A stretch of 52,996 nt of DNA from an uncultured Collinsella sp. (GTDB lineage: Bacteria; Actinomycetota; Coriobacteriia; Coriobacteriales; Coriobacteriaceae): the NCBI GenBank assembly GCA_959605475.1, contig CAUHFS010000008.1, positions 1 to 52,996 on the forward strand, read 5' to 3'. A model generated the notes under the pieces. The model was given only the letters and a program-made list of their open reading frames with translations. It searched no databases and had not been told where the DNA came from. The first letter of the stretch is position 1. Each line of letters opens with the position of its first letter. This document shows positions 40,856 through 50,859 of this stretch, piece after piece. Position numbers and translations under genes: made by a program.

Positions 40856-41962
40856 ATGGGCGACATGCTCGAATCGTTCCTGCGCGTGGCGATGGTGGTT
40901 TTCATCGTCGGCCCGCTCACTGCATGGGTCGCCCGTCGTGGCGCGCGCGAGCGCAGTGAGGCGACGGACAGCCTCGATCGCTTCACGGTGCGCATGCCCG
41001 CTGCAATCCGCACAATCATCGCCTGCTGTGCGGTCGCTTTCGAGCTGATTATGCTGGGGGTCTACGTCTGGCAGGGCGTCTCGCTGGGTGAGTGGGACCA
41101 CGAGCTCGTGTGGTTCGGCCACGCCATGGCGCTCGCGGGCATGGCCATCTGGGCGCTGTTGAGCATCCCGCGGATCGACGTGGATGGCGAGTGCATTCTC
41201 TCGCGCAACGCCTTCGGCATCCGCAGGGAGTCGACGTTTGGCAAGATCACCCGCGCAACGCTTCACACGCAGATGATGAGGATCGACCTGTTCGAGGGCG
41301 ATCGAAAGTTCTGCTCGATAAGCCTCGAGGGGGTGCGCTCGCTCAACCTCCTCGTCCGTCTGGAGGAAGAGGGCATCGAGGTCTCGGACGCTGTTGACGG
41401 CCCCATGACCAAGGCGGGTCTGTGTTGGTCTGCCATCAAGCCGTTGACGATTGTTTTCAACGGTATGGCGCTCGTCTTCTCGCTCGTGATCGCCTTCATG
41501 GCTGTTTTCACCGACGCCGGTGCTCGTCTGCTCCTGCTCGTCCCATGCCTCTTCCTGTTCATAGGGGGACTCCTGCCTCTGCTCATGCTCAGCATGCCCG
41601 CCCGTGGTATCTACGAGATCGGCAGACAGGAGCGCGAACTCGGTTTCTCCTTCGCCGAGGAGATGGCGAGCCGAGGTGCCACGGGCACCTCGCTTGTCGA
41701 CGACGATTGGTTCATCGAGATCAGCAACGCCCGCGTCGTGGCGTTCCGCCGCGATTATCTCAAGAAGGTCACGGCGCACGAGGATAGCGAGAGCGGCGAC
41801 CGTTGCACGGTGACCACGAAGGGCGGTCGCAAAATCAAGGTGTATGCAGCGGGCAGCACGCTCGATGACCTGCGCTCGTGGTTCAAACAGGGTGCCAAGG
41901 CCAGAAGCACGCTCGACCGTGCAGGGGACGTGCTCGAGACGACGTCTGATTGGGTTGTCTGA
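40856..41962 (+). CDS. Four-helix membrane protein, unknown, C-terminus ended by IS
   Basis: 368 aa. The ATG at 40856 is 5 bases after GGTGG; the ATG at 40844 abuts GGGG. Helices lie near residues 8-25, 55-75, 90-105 and 205-255. The cytosolic loop between (FGIRRESTFGKITRATLHTQMM) resembles a PH-like domain, similar to DUF6560-type proteins; this is tentative. The TGA stop (41960-41962) lies inside the left inverted repeat of the IS3 element, so the natural C-terminus may be missing. TATAGT near 40811 is a possible -10. Confidence 0.65.
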   Translation: MGDMLESFLRVAMVVFIVGPLTAWVARRGARERSEATDSLDRFTVRMPAAIRTIIACCAVAFELIMLGVYVWQGVSLGEWDHELVWFGHAMALAGMAIWALLSIPRIDVDGECILSRNAFGIRRESTFGKITRATLHTQMMRIDLFEGDRKFCSISLEGVRSLNLLVRLEEEGIEVSDAVDGPMTKAGLCWSAIKPLTIVFNGMALVFSLVIAFMAVFTDAGARLLLLVPCLFLFIGGLLPLLMLSMPARGIYEIGRQERELGFSFAEEMASRGATGTSLVDDDWFIEISNARVVAFRRDYLKKVTAHEDSESGDRCTVTTKGGRKIKVYAAGSTLDDLRSWFKQGAKARSTLDRAGDVLETTSDWVV

Positions 41963-42044
41963 CCTGTATCGTCTTTTCGGACACGCATGCTAGAGGCCCA
42001 ATCCTTTAGAATGCATTCATCGACGACCGAGAGGACGGTATGCT

Positions 42045-42329
42045 ATGTCCAACCCAGCCGCCAAGTACACCGACGAGTTCAGGCGCGAGACCGCCGACTA
42101 CATCATCTCGACGGGCAGGCCGATAACGGAATACTGCGCAGAACTGGGCCTGAATTCCAAGACCGTGAACAAGTGGGTGCAGAGCCGCCGGCGCGAGCTT
42201 GCCGGCGGGCCCGACCCCAAGGCCGAGGACCGCGAGCTTCGCGAGGCGAAAAGGCGCATACGCGAGCTCGAGATGGAGAACGCCTTCTTGAAAAAAGCCG
42301 CGGCCTTCTTCGCCAAAAGCCAGGCGTAG
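42045..42329 (+). CDS. IS3 transposase orfA
   Basis: 94 aa, ATG at 42045. A helix-turn-helix (YTDEFRRETADYIISTGRPITEYCAELGLNSKTVNKWV) binds the IS ends, and a leucine-zipper helix (EAKRRIRELEMENAFLKKAAAF) follows. It ends in ATTGAAAAAAGCC: AAAAAAG at about 42289-42295 is a classical -1 slippery site. Ribosomes slipping there make the OrfAB transposase with the downstream frame. Confidence 0.9.
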   Translation: MSNPAAKYTDEFRRETADYIISTGRPITEYCAELGLNSKTVNKWVQSRRRELAGGPDPKAEDRELREAKRRIRELEMENAFLKKAAAFFAKSQA

Positions 42330-42343
42330 CCGCATGCTACCGG

Positions 42344-43225
42344 ATGATGTTGGCGGAGAAGGCCGAATTCCCGGTGAAAATGATGGCTCGCGTGCTCGGC
42401 GTGAGCCGATCGGGCTTCTACTCGTGGCTCTCCAACGGCTGCCCGCGAGAAGACTGGTCGGCCGAGCGCGAGGCGGTCCGGCGCGTGTGGCTGGAGTCGG
42501 ACCGCAGGTTCGGCTTCCGGTTCGTGAAATGCTTCCTGCCCGGCGAGTTCTCCGGATTGTCCCTGTACAGGGTGCGCAAGCTGATGCGCGAGCTGGGAAT
42601 ACGCGGCTGCACGCCCAACGCCAGGAAGCGCACCACCATCCCCGACCCGAAGGCCAGGCCCCGGCCCGACCTGGTGCGCCGCGACTTCACCAGTCCCGTT
42701 CCAACCTGCAAGCTCGTGGGCGACATCACCTACCTGCGCACCGGCGAGGGATGGCTGTACCTGTCGACGGTCATCGACCTCAACACCCGCATGGTGGTGG
42801 GCTGGTCGCTCTCCGAGCGCATGACCGCCGACATCGTGGTTTCGGCGCTGGCGTCGGCCAAATCGCGCGGCTACGTGGCCGGCAACGCGATATTCCACGC
42901 CGACCGCGGCGCCCAGTACACCAGCAGGCTTCTGGCCGAATGGGCGCGCGACAACGACGTGCGGCTGTCCTGCAGCCGCGCCGGCAACTGCCACGACAAC
43001 GCGGTGGCCGAGTCGTTCCTCGCCACGCTGAAGAACGAGATGTACTACAGGCGCAGCTTCCCGACCAGGGATTCCGCCAAGCACGCGGTGGTCGAGTTCA
43101 TCGAGGCGTACTACAACCGCCGAAGGCCCCGCTCGACGATCGGCTACAAGGTGCCGGCCGAGGCCATGGCGGCCTTCTTCGAGAGAACCGAGCCCAAGCT
43201 CGAGGCCATGCCTATGGCCGCTTGA
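42344..43225 (+). CDS. IS3 transposase orfB (DDE domain)
   Basis: 293 aa counted from the ATG at 42344; in vivo it is mostly made as an OrfAB fusion by -1 frameshift near 42290, where the frame continues as SRGLLRQKPGVAACYRMMLAE. The rve/DDE core has the first Asp in VGDITYL, the second in FHADRGAQYTS and Glu in DNAVAESFLATLKNE, so all catalytic residues are present. The C-terminal FIEAYYNRRRPRSTIGYKVP is typical. The element looks active. Confidence 0.9.
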   Translation: MMLAEKAEFPVKMMARVLGVSRSGFYSWLSNGCPREDWSAEREAVRRVWLESDRRFGFRFVKCFLPGEFSGLSLYRVRKLMRELGIRGCTPNARKRTTIPDPKARPRPDLVRRDFTSPVPTCKLVGDITYLRTGEGWLYLSTVIDLNTRMVVGWSLSERMTADIVVSALASAKSRGYVAGNAIFHADRGAQYTSRLLAEWARDNDVRLSCSRAGNCHDNAVAESFLATLKNEMYYRRSFPTRDSAKHAVVEFIEAYYNRRRPRSTIGYKVPAEAMAAFFERTEPKLEAMPMAA

Positions 43226-43266
43226 TTTCTCGAGCATGCGTGTCCGAAATCTTGACACAGGTCAGA

Positions 43267-43640
43267 AGGCCTCGATGCCAGCGCTGCGCCGATATGGGGC
43301 AGCGGCCCCCCGTTGGCCGCCATGGCCCTGACTTCCGAGCGTATGCTGGCGCCGCTCGTCTTAAGACGTTGACCTCCATCCGGAGCCTGCGGTTCTCGCG
43401 CTCGGGCTCCAGGATCCGGTTCTACTCGGGCGTGCGGTTGTCGGCGGCGCGCGGCGAGCCGGTCTCGTTTATCGACTTGACCCGCCTCTCCACGGTGCTC
43501 TTGTCGAGGTCGCACTCGTCCATGGCCTCGCGCCTGGGCTTTCCGGCGTTGTGGAGATCGACTATCTTCCTCTTGAACTCGTCGGTGAAATGCCTCGGTC
43601 TGGGGCCGGTCGAGGCCGAGCCCCCGGTCCGGCTGGGGTA
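43267..43640 (-). pseudogene. Decayed IS3-type orfA
   Basis: Reading the minus strand gives RHFTDEFKRKIVDLHNAGKP, then DLDKSTVERRVKSINETGSP, then an in-frame TAG (43422-43424), then NRILEPERENRRLRMEVNVL. This is a helix-turn-helix plus leucine zipper of another IS3 family member. It is broken by the stop and cut at the right end of the intact IS3. Exact ends are uncertain. Confidence 0.75.
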
Positions 43641-43804
43641 GCATGTCGCTGCGGACCATTGTCTTTCCTCTCGTTGAATATCTAGGCGCTGACGATTCTA
43701 GGCGATGGCCCTCTCTTGCTTCTTACACCTCGATTGTGCTCGCTACCCCCAGCGGGCCCGGATCGAGCGATTCGGGCCCGCTTTTGGGGCCTGCCGGAAA
43801 CCCG

Positions 43805-44013
43805 GTGGTCAAAAAGGGCCAAATATGAGTACTGTTACCAGTTTGGTGGCAGCCAAATGGCCTCAAAAATCGGTGCCAGAGGCCAAAAGTGCATCGATTT
43901 TCGTTCTTCAGAGTCGCGATCGGGCTCCAAACAAGGCGATTTTGCTGCTCTGGACCGGAAAATCGATGCTACTAATTTGGTGACAGTACTCATATTTGGC
44001 CCTTTTTGACCAC
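43805..44013. mobile_element. 209-bp MITE-like palindrome
   Basis: Arms at 43805-43840 and 43978-44013 are 36-base inverse repeats with one mismatch. A nested pair GCATCGATTTTC/GAAAATCGATGC lies at 43891-43902 and 43958-43969. The internal motif GCCAAAT-N5-CAAAAAT-N4-GCCAGA (43852-43880) is shared with the element inside hypF. No gene is inside. The rest of 43641-44134 shows no coding signal. Confidence 0.7.
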
Positions 44014-44134
44014 TGCCCCTTGGTCCAGGACAAAACGGGCTGCCCGAATCATGGGGCGGGTCCATTTTCGGCTGTCCTCAGCTTGCCAGTTCGAAAATGG
44101 ACCTGCCGCATGATTGAATCTTTATTTCAACTTT

Positions 44135-44178
44135 ACACCTAGGTTTACAGCTGTCTTGTCAGCTGTAAACCTAGGTGT
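44135..44178. promoter_or_regulatory. NiaR-type operator upstream of nadA
   Basis: ACACCTAGGTTTACAGCTG (44135-44153) is perfectly inverted at 44160-44178, with TCTTGT between. The centre CTGTCTTGTCAG resembles known NiaR sites (TGTCTTGACA type). It lies 42 bases before nadA, and the NiaR gene is the last gene of this operon, so autoregulation by niacin is the likely role. No clear -10 outside the palindrome was found. Confidence 0.75.
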
Positions 44179-44219
44179 CATACTAAAGCCCCAAGATTCG
44201 CCAAAAGAGAGGGGCCTTG

Positions 44220-45245
44220 ATGGCACAGAGCGCGAACATGGATGCGTCGGAGCTTGCACGCGATATTGCGGCCGGCCTGGCATCGGCAACGACGGCAACG
44301 GAGCGCGCAGCATTGGTGCCCGCAGAGCTCGTCGAGGCCATTCAGCAACTTAAAACCCAGCGCGACGCGGTGATCTTGGCGCACTATTACGTGGCGCCCG
44401 AGGTCCAGGCTGTGGCCGATTACGTCGGCGACAGCTTCTACCTGGCAAAGCTTGCCAAGAGCCTGCCGCAGCAGACCATCGTGCTGTGCGGCGTGGAGTT
44501 TATGGGCGAGAGCGCCAAACTGCTCAACCCCACCAAGACCGTGCTGCTGCCCGAGCCGGGCGCGGACTGCCCCATGGCTCATATGGTCAAGCGCGAGACG
44601 GTCGACGCGGCGCGCGCCGAGTACGGCGACGACCTGGCCGTGGTCTGCTACGTCAACTCCACGGTCGAGATCAAGAGCTGGAGCGACGTGTGCGTCACCA
44701 GCTCCAATGCCGTCAAGATCGTGTCCGAGCTGCCGCAGCAGCATATCCTGTTCATTCCCGACCAAAACCTCGGCCGCTTCGTAGCCGAGCAGGTGCCGCA
44801 AAAGCACGTCATTCTCAACAACGGCTACTGCCCGCGCCACCACATCATCACCGTCGAGCAGATCGTCGATGCGCAGGAGGCACATCCCGACGCGCTCGTG
44901 CTGGCGCACCCCGAGTGCAAGGCCGACGTCCTTGCCGAGGCTGACTACATCGGCTCCACCGCCGGCATCATCAAGTACGCCGAGGAGTCGGACGCCAGCG
45001 AGTTCATCATCGTGACGGTCCGCGGCGTGCTCTACGAGCTCGAGCGCCGCTGCCAGGGCACCGGCAAAAAGTTCTACTTCCCCGCGGTGCAGCCCACCTG
45101 CGTCAACATGGATCTCATCACGCTCGAAAAGCTCGTACGCTGCCTGGAGACGGGCGAGGGCGAGGTGCAGATCGGCGTGTCGGACGAGGCCGCCGACCAG
45201 GCCAAGCTCACGCTCGACCGCATGCTCGAGTACGCGGCGCGCTAG
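44220..45245 (+). CDS. nadA: Quinolinate synthase
   Basis: 341 aa from the ATG at 44220, 5 bases after GAGGGG. It condenses iminoaspartate and dihydroxyacetone phosphate to quinolinate, using a [4Fe-4S] cluster. The three expected cysteines are in VLCGVEFMGESAKLL, LNNGYCPRHH and VQPTCVNM. DAVILAHYYVAPEVQ at the start and AHPECKADV also match NadA. It is the first gene of nadA-nadB-nadC-niaR. Confidence 0.96.
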   Translation: MAQSANMDASELARDIAAGLASATTATERAALVPAELVEAIQQLKTQRDAVILAHYYVAPEVQAVADYVGDSFYLAKLAKSLPQQTIVLCGVEFMGESAKLLNPTKTVLLPEPGADCPMAHMVKRETVDAARAEYGDDLAVVCYVNSTVEIKSWSDVCVTSSNAVKIVSELPQQHILFIPDQNLGRFVAEQVPQKHVILNNGYCPRHHIITVEQIVDAQEAHPDALVLAHPECKADVLAEADYIGSTAGIIKYAEESDASEFIIVTVRGVLYELERRCQGTGKKFYFPAVQPTCVNMDLITLEKLVRCLETGEGEVQIGVSDEAADQAKLTLDRMLEYAAR

Positions 45246-45300
45246 AACAATGTGGCATGAGGGGCGGTTCCCCAGTCACATCACAAGGGAGAGGATTCCT

Positions 45301-46677
45301 GTGGAAACCAAGCAATACCCCGACATGGAGTGCGACGTCGCTATTGCCGGCTGCGGCGTGGCGGGCCTATACGCTGCCCTCAATCTGCCGACGAGCACGC
45401 GCGTGATCATGCTCTCCAAGGGCGCCGTCGACGAGTGCGATTCGATGCTCGCGCAGGGCGGCATCTGCGTGCTGCCCGAGGGCTCGGACTACGATGCCTT
45501 CTTTGAGGACACCATGCACGCCGGCCACTACGAGAACCGCCGCGAGAGCGTCGACATCATGATCCGCTCGAGCCGCTCGGTCATCAACGACCTACTGGCC
45601 ATGGGCGTGGACTTTGAGCGCAAGGCCGACGGCAGCCTCGACTTTACCCGCGAGGGCGCGCACAGCCGCCCGCGCATTGCCTTCCATGCCGATATTACGG
45701 GCAAGGAGATCACGACCAGGCTGCTCCAGGCCGTTCGCAAGCTGGACAACGTGCAGATTCTGGAGCACGTGGCCATGACCGACATCCTGACGGCCGAGCG
45801 TGACGGCGCCACGGTGTGTGCCGGTGTCGTCGCCGTTTCCGTGGACGAGGACAACTCGGTTCGTCCCGCCGACGAGCTGACAAATGCCGCCGAGGGCGTG
45901 CATGCCGGCGAGCCGTTTAAGATCCATGCCCGCCAGACGCTGTGGGCAACGGGCGGCATCGGCGGCGTATACGATCACTCGACCAACTACCCGCAGCTCA
46001 CCGGCGACGCCTGCTACATCGCTCAGGAGCATGGCATTAAGATGGAGCACCTGGACTACGTGCAGATTCATCCCACGGGGCTGTTCTCGCCGCAGCCGGG
46101 CCGCACCTTCCTGATCAGCGAGAGCTGCCGCGGCGAGGGCGCAATTTTGCTCAACGCCGCCGGCGAGCGCTTTACCGACGAGCTGCAGCCGCGCGATGTG
46201 GTCGCCGCCGCTATTCGCGAGCAGATGAAGCTCGACGGCACCGAGCACGAGTGGCTGAGCTTTGCCCCCGTCGAGCGCGACGTGGTGACCGGGCACTTTG
46301 CCAACATCCGCGCGCGCTGCCTGGAGGACGGTCGCGACATCCTGGATGAGCCCATTCCCGTTACGCCCACGCAGCACTACTTTATGGGCGGCGTGTGGGT
46401 CGACAAGGACGGCCGCACCTCGATGCCCGGACTCTACGCCGCCGGCGAGACGGCTTGCAATGGCGTTCACGGCAAGAACCGTCTTGCATCAAATAGCTTG
46501 CTCGAGGCGCTGGTCTGGGGTCGCCGTGCCGCCTGGCACATGCGTACCGGCGAGTCGCTTGCCGTGGAGCAGGCGGGCGAGCCCGCGCTCGATGGCCGCC
46601 ATCGCGCTCTGAGCGCAGATACCCTTGCAATCGATGATTTGGCCCGTGCCGCCGGCACGCAGGCCGTGGAGGAGTAG
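45301..46677 (+). CDS. nadB: L-aspartate oxidase
   Basis: 458 aa, GTG at 45301 with AAGGGAGAGGA 5 bases upstream; an ATG at 45250 has no ribosome site. It oxidises L-aspartate to iminoaspartate for NadA. FAD-binding: CDVAIAGCGVAGLYAALNL at the start; AQGGICVLPEGSDYDAFFEDTMHAG and AGETACNGVHGKNRLASNSLLEALVWG near the end. It is shorter than E. coli NadB (540 aa) and lacks the usual C-terminal helical domain, as in several related bacteria. Three bases separate it from nadC. Confidence 0.95.
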   Translation: METKQYPDMECDVAIAGCGVAGLYAALNLPTSTRVIMLSKGAVDECDSMLAQGGICVLPEGSDYDAFFEDTMHAGHYENRRESVDIMIRSSRSVINDLLAMGVDFERKADGSLDFTREGAHSRPRIAFHADITGKEITTRLLQAVRKLDNVQILEHVAMTDILTAERDGATVCAGVVAVSVDEDNSVRPADELTNAAEGVHAGEPFKIHARQTLWATGGIGGVYDHSTNYPQLTGDACYIAQEHGIKMEHLDYVQIHPTGLFSPQPGRTFLISESCRGEGAILLNAAGERFTDELQPRDVVAAAIREQMKLDGTEHEWLSFAPVERDVVTGHFANIRARCLEDGRDILDEPIPVTPTQHYFMGGVWVDKDGRTSMPGLYAAGETACNGVHGKNRLASNSLLEALVWGRRAAWHMRTGESLAVEQAGEPALDGRHRALSADTLAIDDLARAAGTQAVEE

Positions 46678-46680
46678 ACC

Positions 46681-47541
46681 ATGAATCCCATTACCATGAA
46701 GCTCGTCGTCGATGATCTGATTCTGCAGGCTCTGCGCGAGGACATTACGTTTGAGGACGTGAGCACGGCGAGCGTGTGCCCCACGGCGCGTCCCGCTACC
46801 GTTGAGCTTATCGCCAAGGCCGACGGTATCATCGCCGGCTTGGATGTGTTTGCCCGCACCTTTGAGCTGCTGGATCCGCAGAGCTCCGTGTTGTTCGATG
46901 TTTCGGATGGCGACGAGGTGCATGCCGGCGACCACGTGGGCCAGGTGCGCGGCGACGCGCGCGTGCTGCTTTCGGGCGAGCGCGTGGCGCTCAACTACCT
47001 GCAGCGCATGAGCGGCATCGCCACCTACACGCACAACATGGCAGCGGCGCTCGAAGGTACCAAGACCGTGCTTGTCGACACGCGCAAGACCACGCCGGGC
47101 ATGCGTGTCTTCGAGAAGGCTGCGGTCGAGATCGGCGGCGGCAGCAACCACCGCTACAACCTGTCGACGGCTGTCATGCTCAAGGACAACCATATCGACG
47201 CCGCCGGTGGTGTGACGCGTGCGATTGAGATGGCACGCGCCCACGCATCGTTTACCACGACGGTCGAGATTGAGTGCGAGAACCTGGACATGGTACGCGA
47301 GGCCGTGGAGGCCGGTGCCGATATCATCATGCTCGACAACATGACCCACGACGACATGGCTGCAGCGATTGAGCTTATCGCCGGCCGCGCCAAGACCGAG
47401 TGCTCGGGCAACGTGGACGCTAACAATATCCGCGCGCTCGCCGACCTGGGCGTTGACTTTATTAGCTCGGGGGCATTGACGCACTCTGCGCCGATTCTCG
47501 ACCTCTCGCTTAAGCACCTGCGTCTGCTGGACGGTAAATAA
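46681..47541 (+). CDS. nadC: Quinolinate phosphoribosyltransferase
   Basis: 286 aa. It converts quinolinate and PRPP to nicotinate mononucleotide. Motifs: LNYLQRMSGIATYT, DTRKTTPGMRVFEKAAVEIGGG, NHRYNLSTAVMLKDNHI, VEIECENLDM and SGNVDANNI. Length and order are standard. Its stop codon overlaps the niaR start (TAATG), which couples translation. Confidence 0.96.
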   Translation: MNPITMKLVVDDLILQALREDITFEDVSTASVCPTARPATVELIAKADGIIAGLDVFARTFELLDPQSSVLFDVSDGDEVHAGDHVGQVRGDARVLLSGERVALNYLQRMSGIATYTHNMAAALEGTKTVLVDTRKTTPGMRVFEKAAVEIGGGSNHRYNLSTAVMLKDNHIDAAGGVTRAIEMARAHASFTTTVEIECENLDMVREAVEAGADIIMLDNMTHDDMAAAIELIAGRAKTECSGNVDANNIRALADLGVDFISSGALTHSAPILDLSLKHLRLLDGK

Positions 47542-48086
47542 TGAATGCACGCGAGCGTCGCCGTTCCATCATGGCCGTGCTCGAGGAAGCCAAGGATCCT
47601 GTCTCGGGCAGTGCTCTTGCCCGCGAGGTGGGCGTGAGCCGTCAGGTCGTGGTGCAGGACATCGCCCTGCTGCGCGCCGACGGGCACGATATCGTCGCCA
47701 CCAATCGCGGCTATGTACTACAGGAGGCCCCCAGCAGCCCCGCCGTGCCCACGCGCTTGGTCAAGGTTCGCCACAGCGTGGAGCAGGCAGGCGATGAGCT
47801 CACGAGTATCGTCGACGCCGGCGGCGCCGTGCTCAACGTGATCGTCAATCACCGCGTGTACGGTAAGATCACGGCCGACCTGGACATTCGCAATCGTCGC
47901 GATGTTGAGCGCTACCTGCACGATATCGAGAGCGGCAAGAGCTTTCCACTATTAACGGTGACGAGTGGCTATCACTTCCATCGCATTGCGGCAGATGACG
48001 AGCAAACTCTCGACGAGATCGAGGCCATGCTCAAGGAGAAGGGCTACCTTGCCGATTTAATGCCCTACGAGGATGATTTGTCCTAG
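47541..48086 (+). CDS. niaR: NiaR-type NAD-biosynthesis repressor
   Basis: 181 aa, ATG overlaps the nadC stop codon. Residues ~5-60 are an HTH_11 (SGSALAREVGVSRQVVVQDIALLRADG). Residues ~75-170 are the 3H domain, with the metal/niacin-related histidines in VRHSVEQ, VIVNHRVYGKI and YHFHRI. The family represses NAD synthesis and niacin uptake genes when niacin is plentiful. The palindrome at 44135-44178 is the likely target. Confidence 0.93.
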   Translation: MNARERRRSIMAVLEEAKDPVSGSALAREVGVSRQVVVQDIALLRADGHDIVATNRGYVLQEAPSSPAVPTRLVKVRHSVEQAGDELTSIVDAGGAVLNVIVNHRVYGKITADLDIRNRRDVERYLHDIESGKSFPLLTVTSGYHFHRIAADDEQTLDEIEAMLKEKGYLADLMPYEDDLS

Positions 48087-48095
48087 AACACATGC

Positions 48096-48133
48096 AAAAG
48101 GAGGCCTCCGCGGCGATGCGGAGGCCTCCTTTT
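48096..48133. terminator. Bidirectional terminator between niaR and ferredoxin
   Basis: AAAAGGAGGCCTCCGC (48096-48111) is perfectly complementary to 48118-48133, with TTTTTT on the plus side and an A-run on the left that gives T's on the minus strand. It serves both convergent genes. Confidence 0.9.
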
Positions 48134-48174
48134 TTGTGCACGGTGTACTTGTGAGTGTGCAAGTGGGGGAGTTG

Positions 48175-48360
48175 TTACTCCTCGACGATCTCGGTGATCG
48201 CGCCGGCGGGGCAAGCGTCCTGGCAAGCGCCACAGGCGACGCAGGAATCCTCGTCAGCGACGGTAGCGACGTCCTGGAGCTCCAGAACGCCAGCGGGGCA
48301 GGAGTCGACGCAAACGCCACAAGCGATGCACTCGTCGGCATCAATTACGGGATGAGCCAT
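48175..48360 (-). CDS. 2x[4Fe-4S] ferredoxin
   Basis: 61 aa, ATG at 48360 after GAGAGGAAAC. Two clusters are bound by CIACGVCVDSCP and CVACGACQDACP, each a CxxCxxCxxxCP. Residues between are acidic (TVADEDS). It is a low-potential electron carrier of the clostridial type, used by hydrogenases or pyruvate oxidoreductases. It has no electron-partner gene next to it. Confidence 0.95.
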   Translation of the reverse strand: MAHPVIDADECIACGVCVDSCPAGVLELQDVATVADEDSCVACGACQDACPAGAITEIVEE

Positions 48361-48964
48361 GGTAGTTTCCTCTCTGTTGACCGACGCTACAGGCGATGCG
48401 CGCCGGTTTGATTCGGGCAAAAACATACCACGGGAGCGACCGTTTGCAATACCCTCTGGCCGGCATCTTCATACCGTTCGCCGAGTATGCCGCGGCTTAC
48501 TAAAAAACATGCAGGTGAGGCCGTTGAGCTGCGCAAATGTTAGCTATAGATGACTTGAAATCTAGGGCGATTGAGCGCGCTGGCGGAAACCGCATCCCGT
48601 AATCCACGTCCAAAACGGGACACAGTTTCCGGTTGGACTGCCCGGCGGAAGCTGCGTCCCGGAATTTACGTTCAAAACGGGACGCGCTTTCCCCAAGGCC
48701 GCCCCAGACTGCTCCACACGCCCCAGGCTCGCACCTTAGTCAACTCTACATAGATCTCAATAGATCTGCCGAGAACTCAAACAGTGCATCTACCTGCGCA
48801 TTTGAGAACCTAAACTCTCAGAGATAAGAAATCTTATATGAATTGACTTAGATTTTGTATATTCCGGCCCATAAGGGGATACACTACATCCTGAAAGACA
48901 AGCCGAAGCGCCGCGCGACAGACCGTCGAGGCGGCGCGAACGCAAAAGAGAGAGGGAATTTCTA
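48361..48964. other. 604-base gap between ferredoxin and dnaK
   Basis: It holds the tandem hairpins at 48583-48692 and an AT-rich part (48693-48964) with the palindrome ATAAGAAATCTTAT (48824-48837), paired TAGATCT sites (~48751-48770) and TTGACT (48843-48848). dnaK transcription probably starts in the AT-rich part. I see no CIRCE element and no clear HAIR repeat; TTTGAGA-N6-ACTCTCA (48801-48820) is only partly HAIR-like. Confidence 0.45.
48583..48692. repeat. Tandem hairpins upstream of dnaK
   Basis: Two 48-base units (48583-48630 and 48645-48692) share GCGGAA...TCCCG...ACGT...AAAACGGGAC...TTTCC. Each folds by pairing GGAA...TCCCG with CGGGA...TTTCC. The second is nearly perfect, and the differences between units partly compensate (GCTGCG/CGCGC). 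The period is 62 bases. Confidence 0.65.
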
Positions 48965-50857
<1,893 letters not shown>

Positions 50858-50859
50858 TC

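Larger units (their letters stand above)
41958..43266 (+). mobile_element. IS3-family insertion sequence, complete
   Basis: Imperfect terminal inverted repeats: TCTGACCTGT...TTTCGGACACGCATGCT at the left (41958-~41995) and the inverse at the right (~43227-43266). Between them are orfA and orfB in -1 frame relation, about 1.3 kb in all, typical of IS3. I find no flanking target duplication: GTTG on the left and AGGC on the right. An adjacent deletion or old recombination is therefore likely. The right end lands next to another decayed IS3. Confidence 0.85.

Noticed and set aside
42006..43258. Open frames antisense to the IS3 transposase
   Set aside because: They have no transposase-like or other motifs and follow from the GC-rich sense codons.
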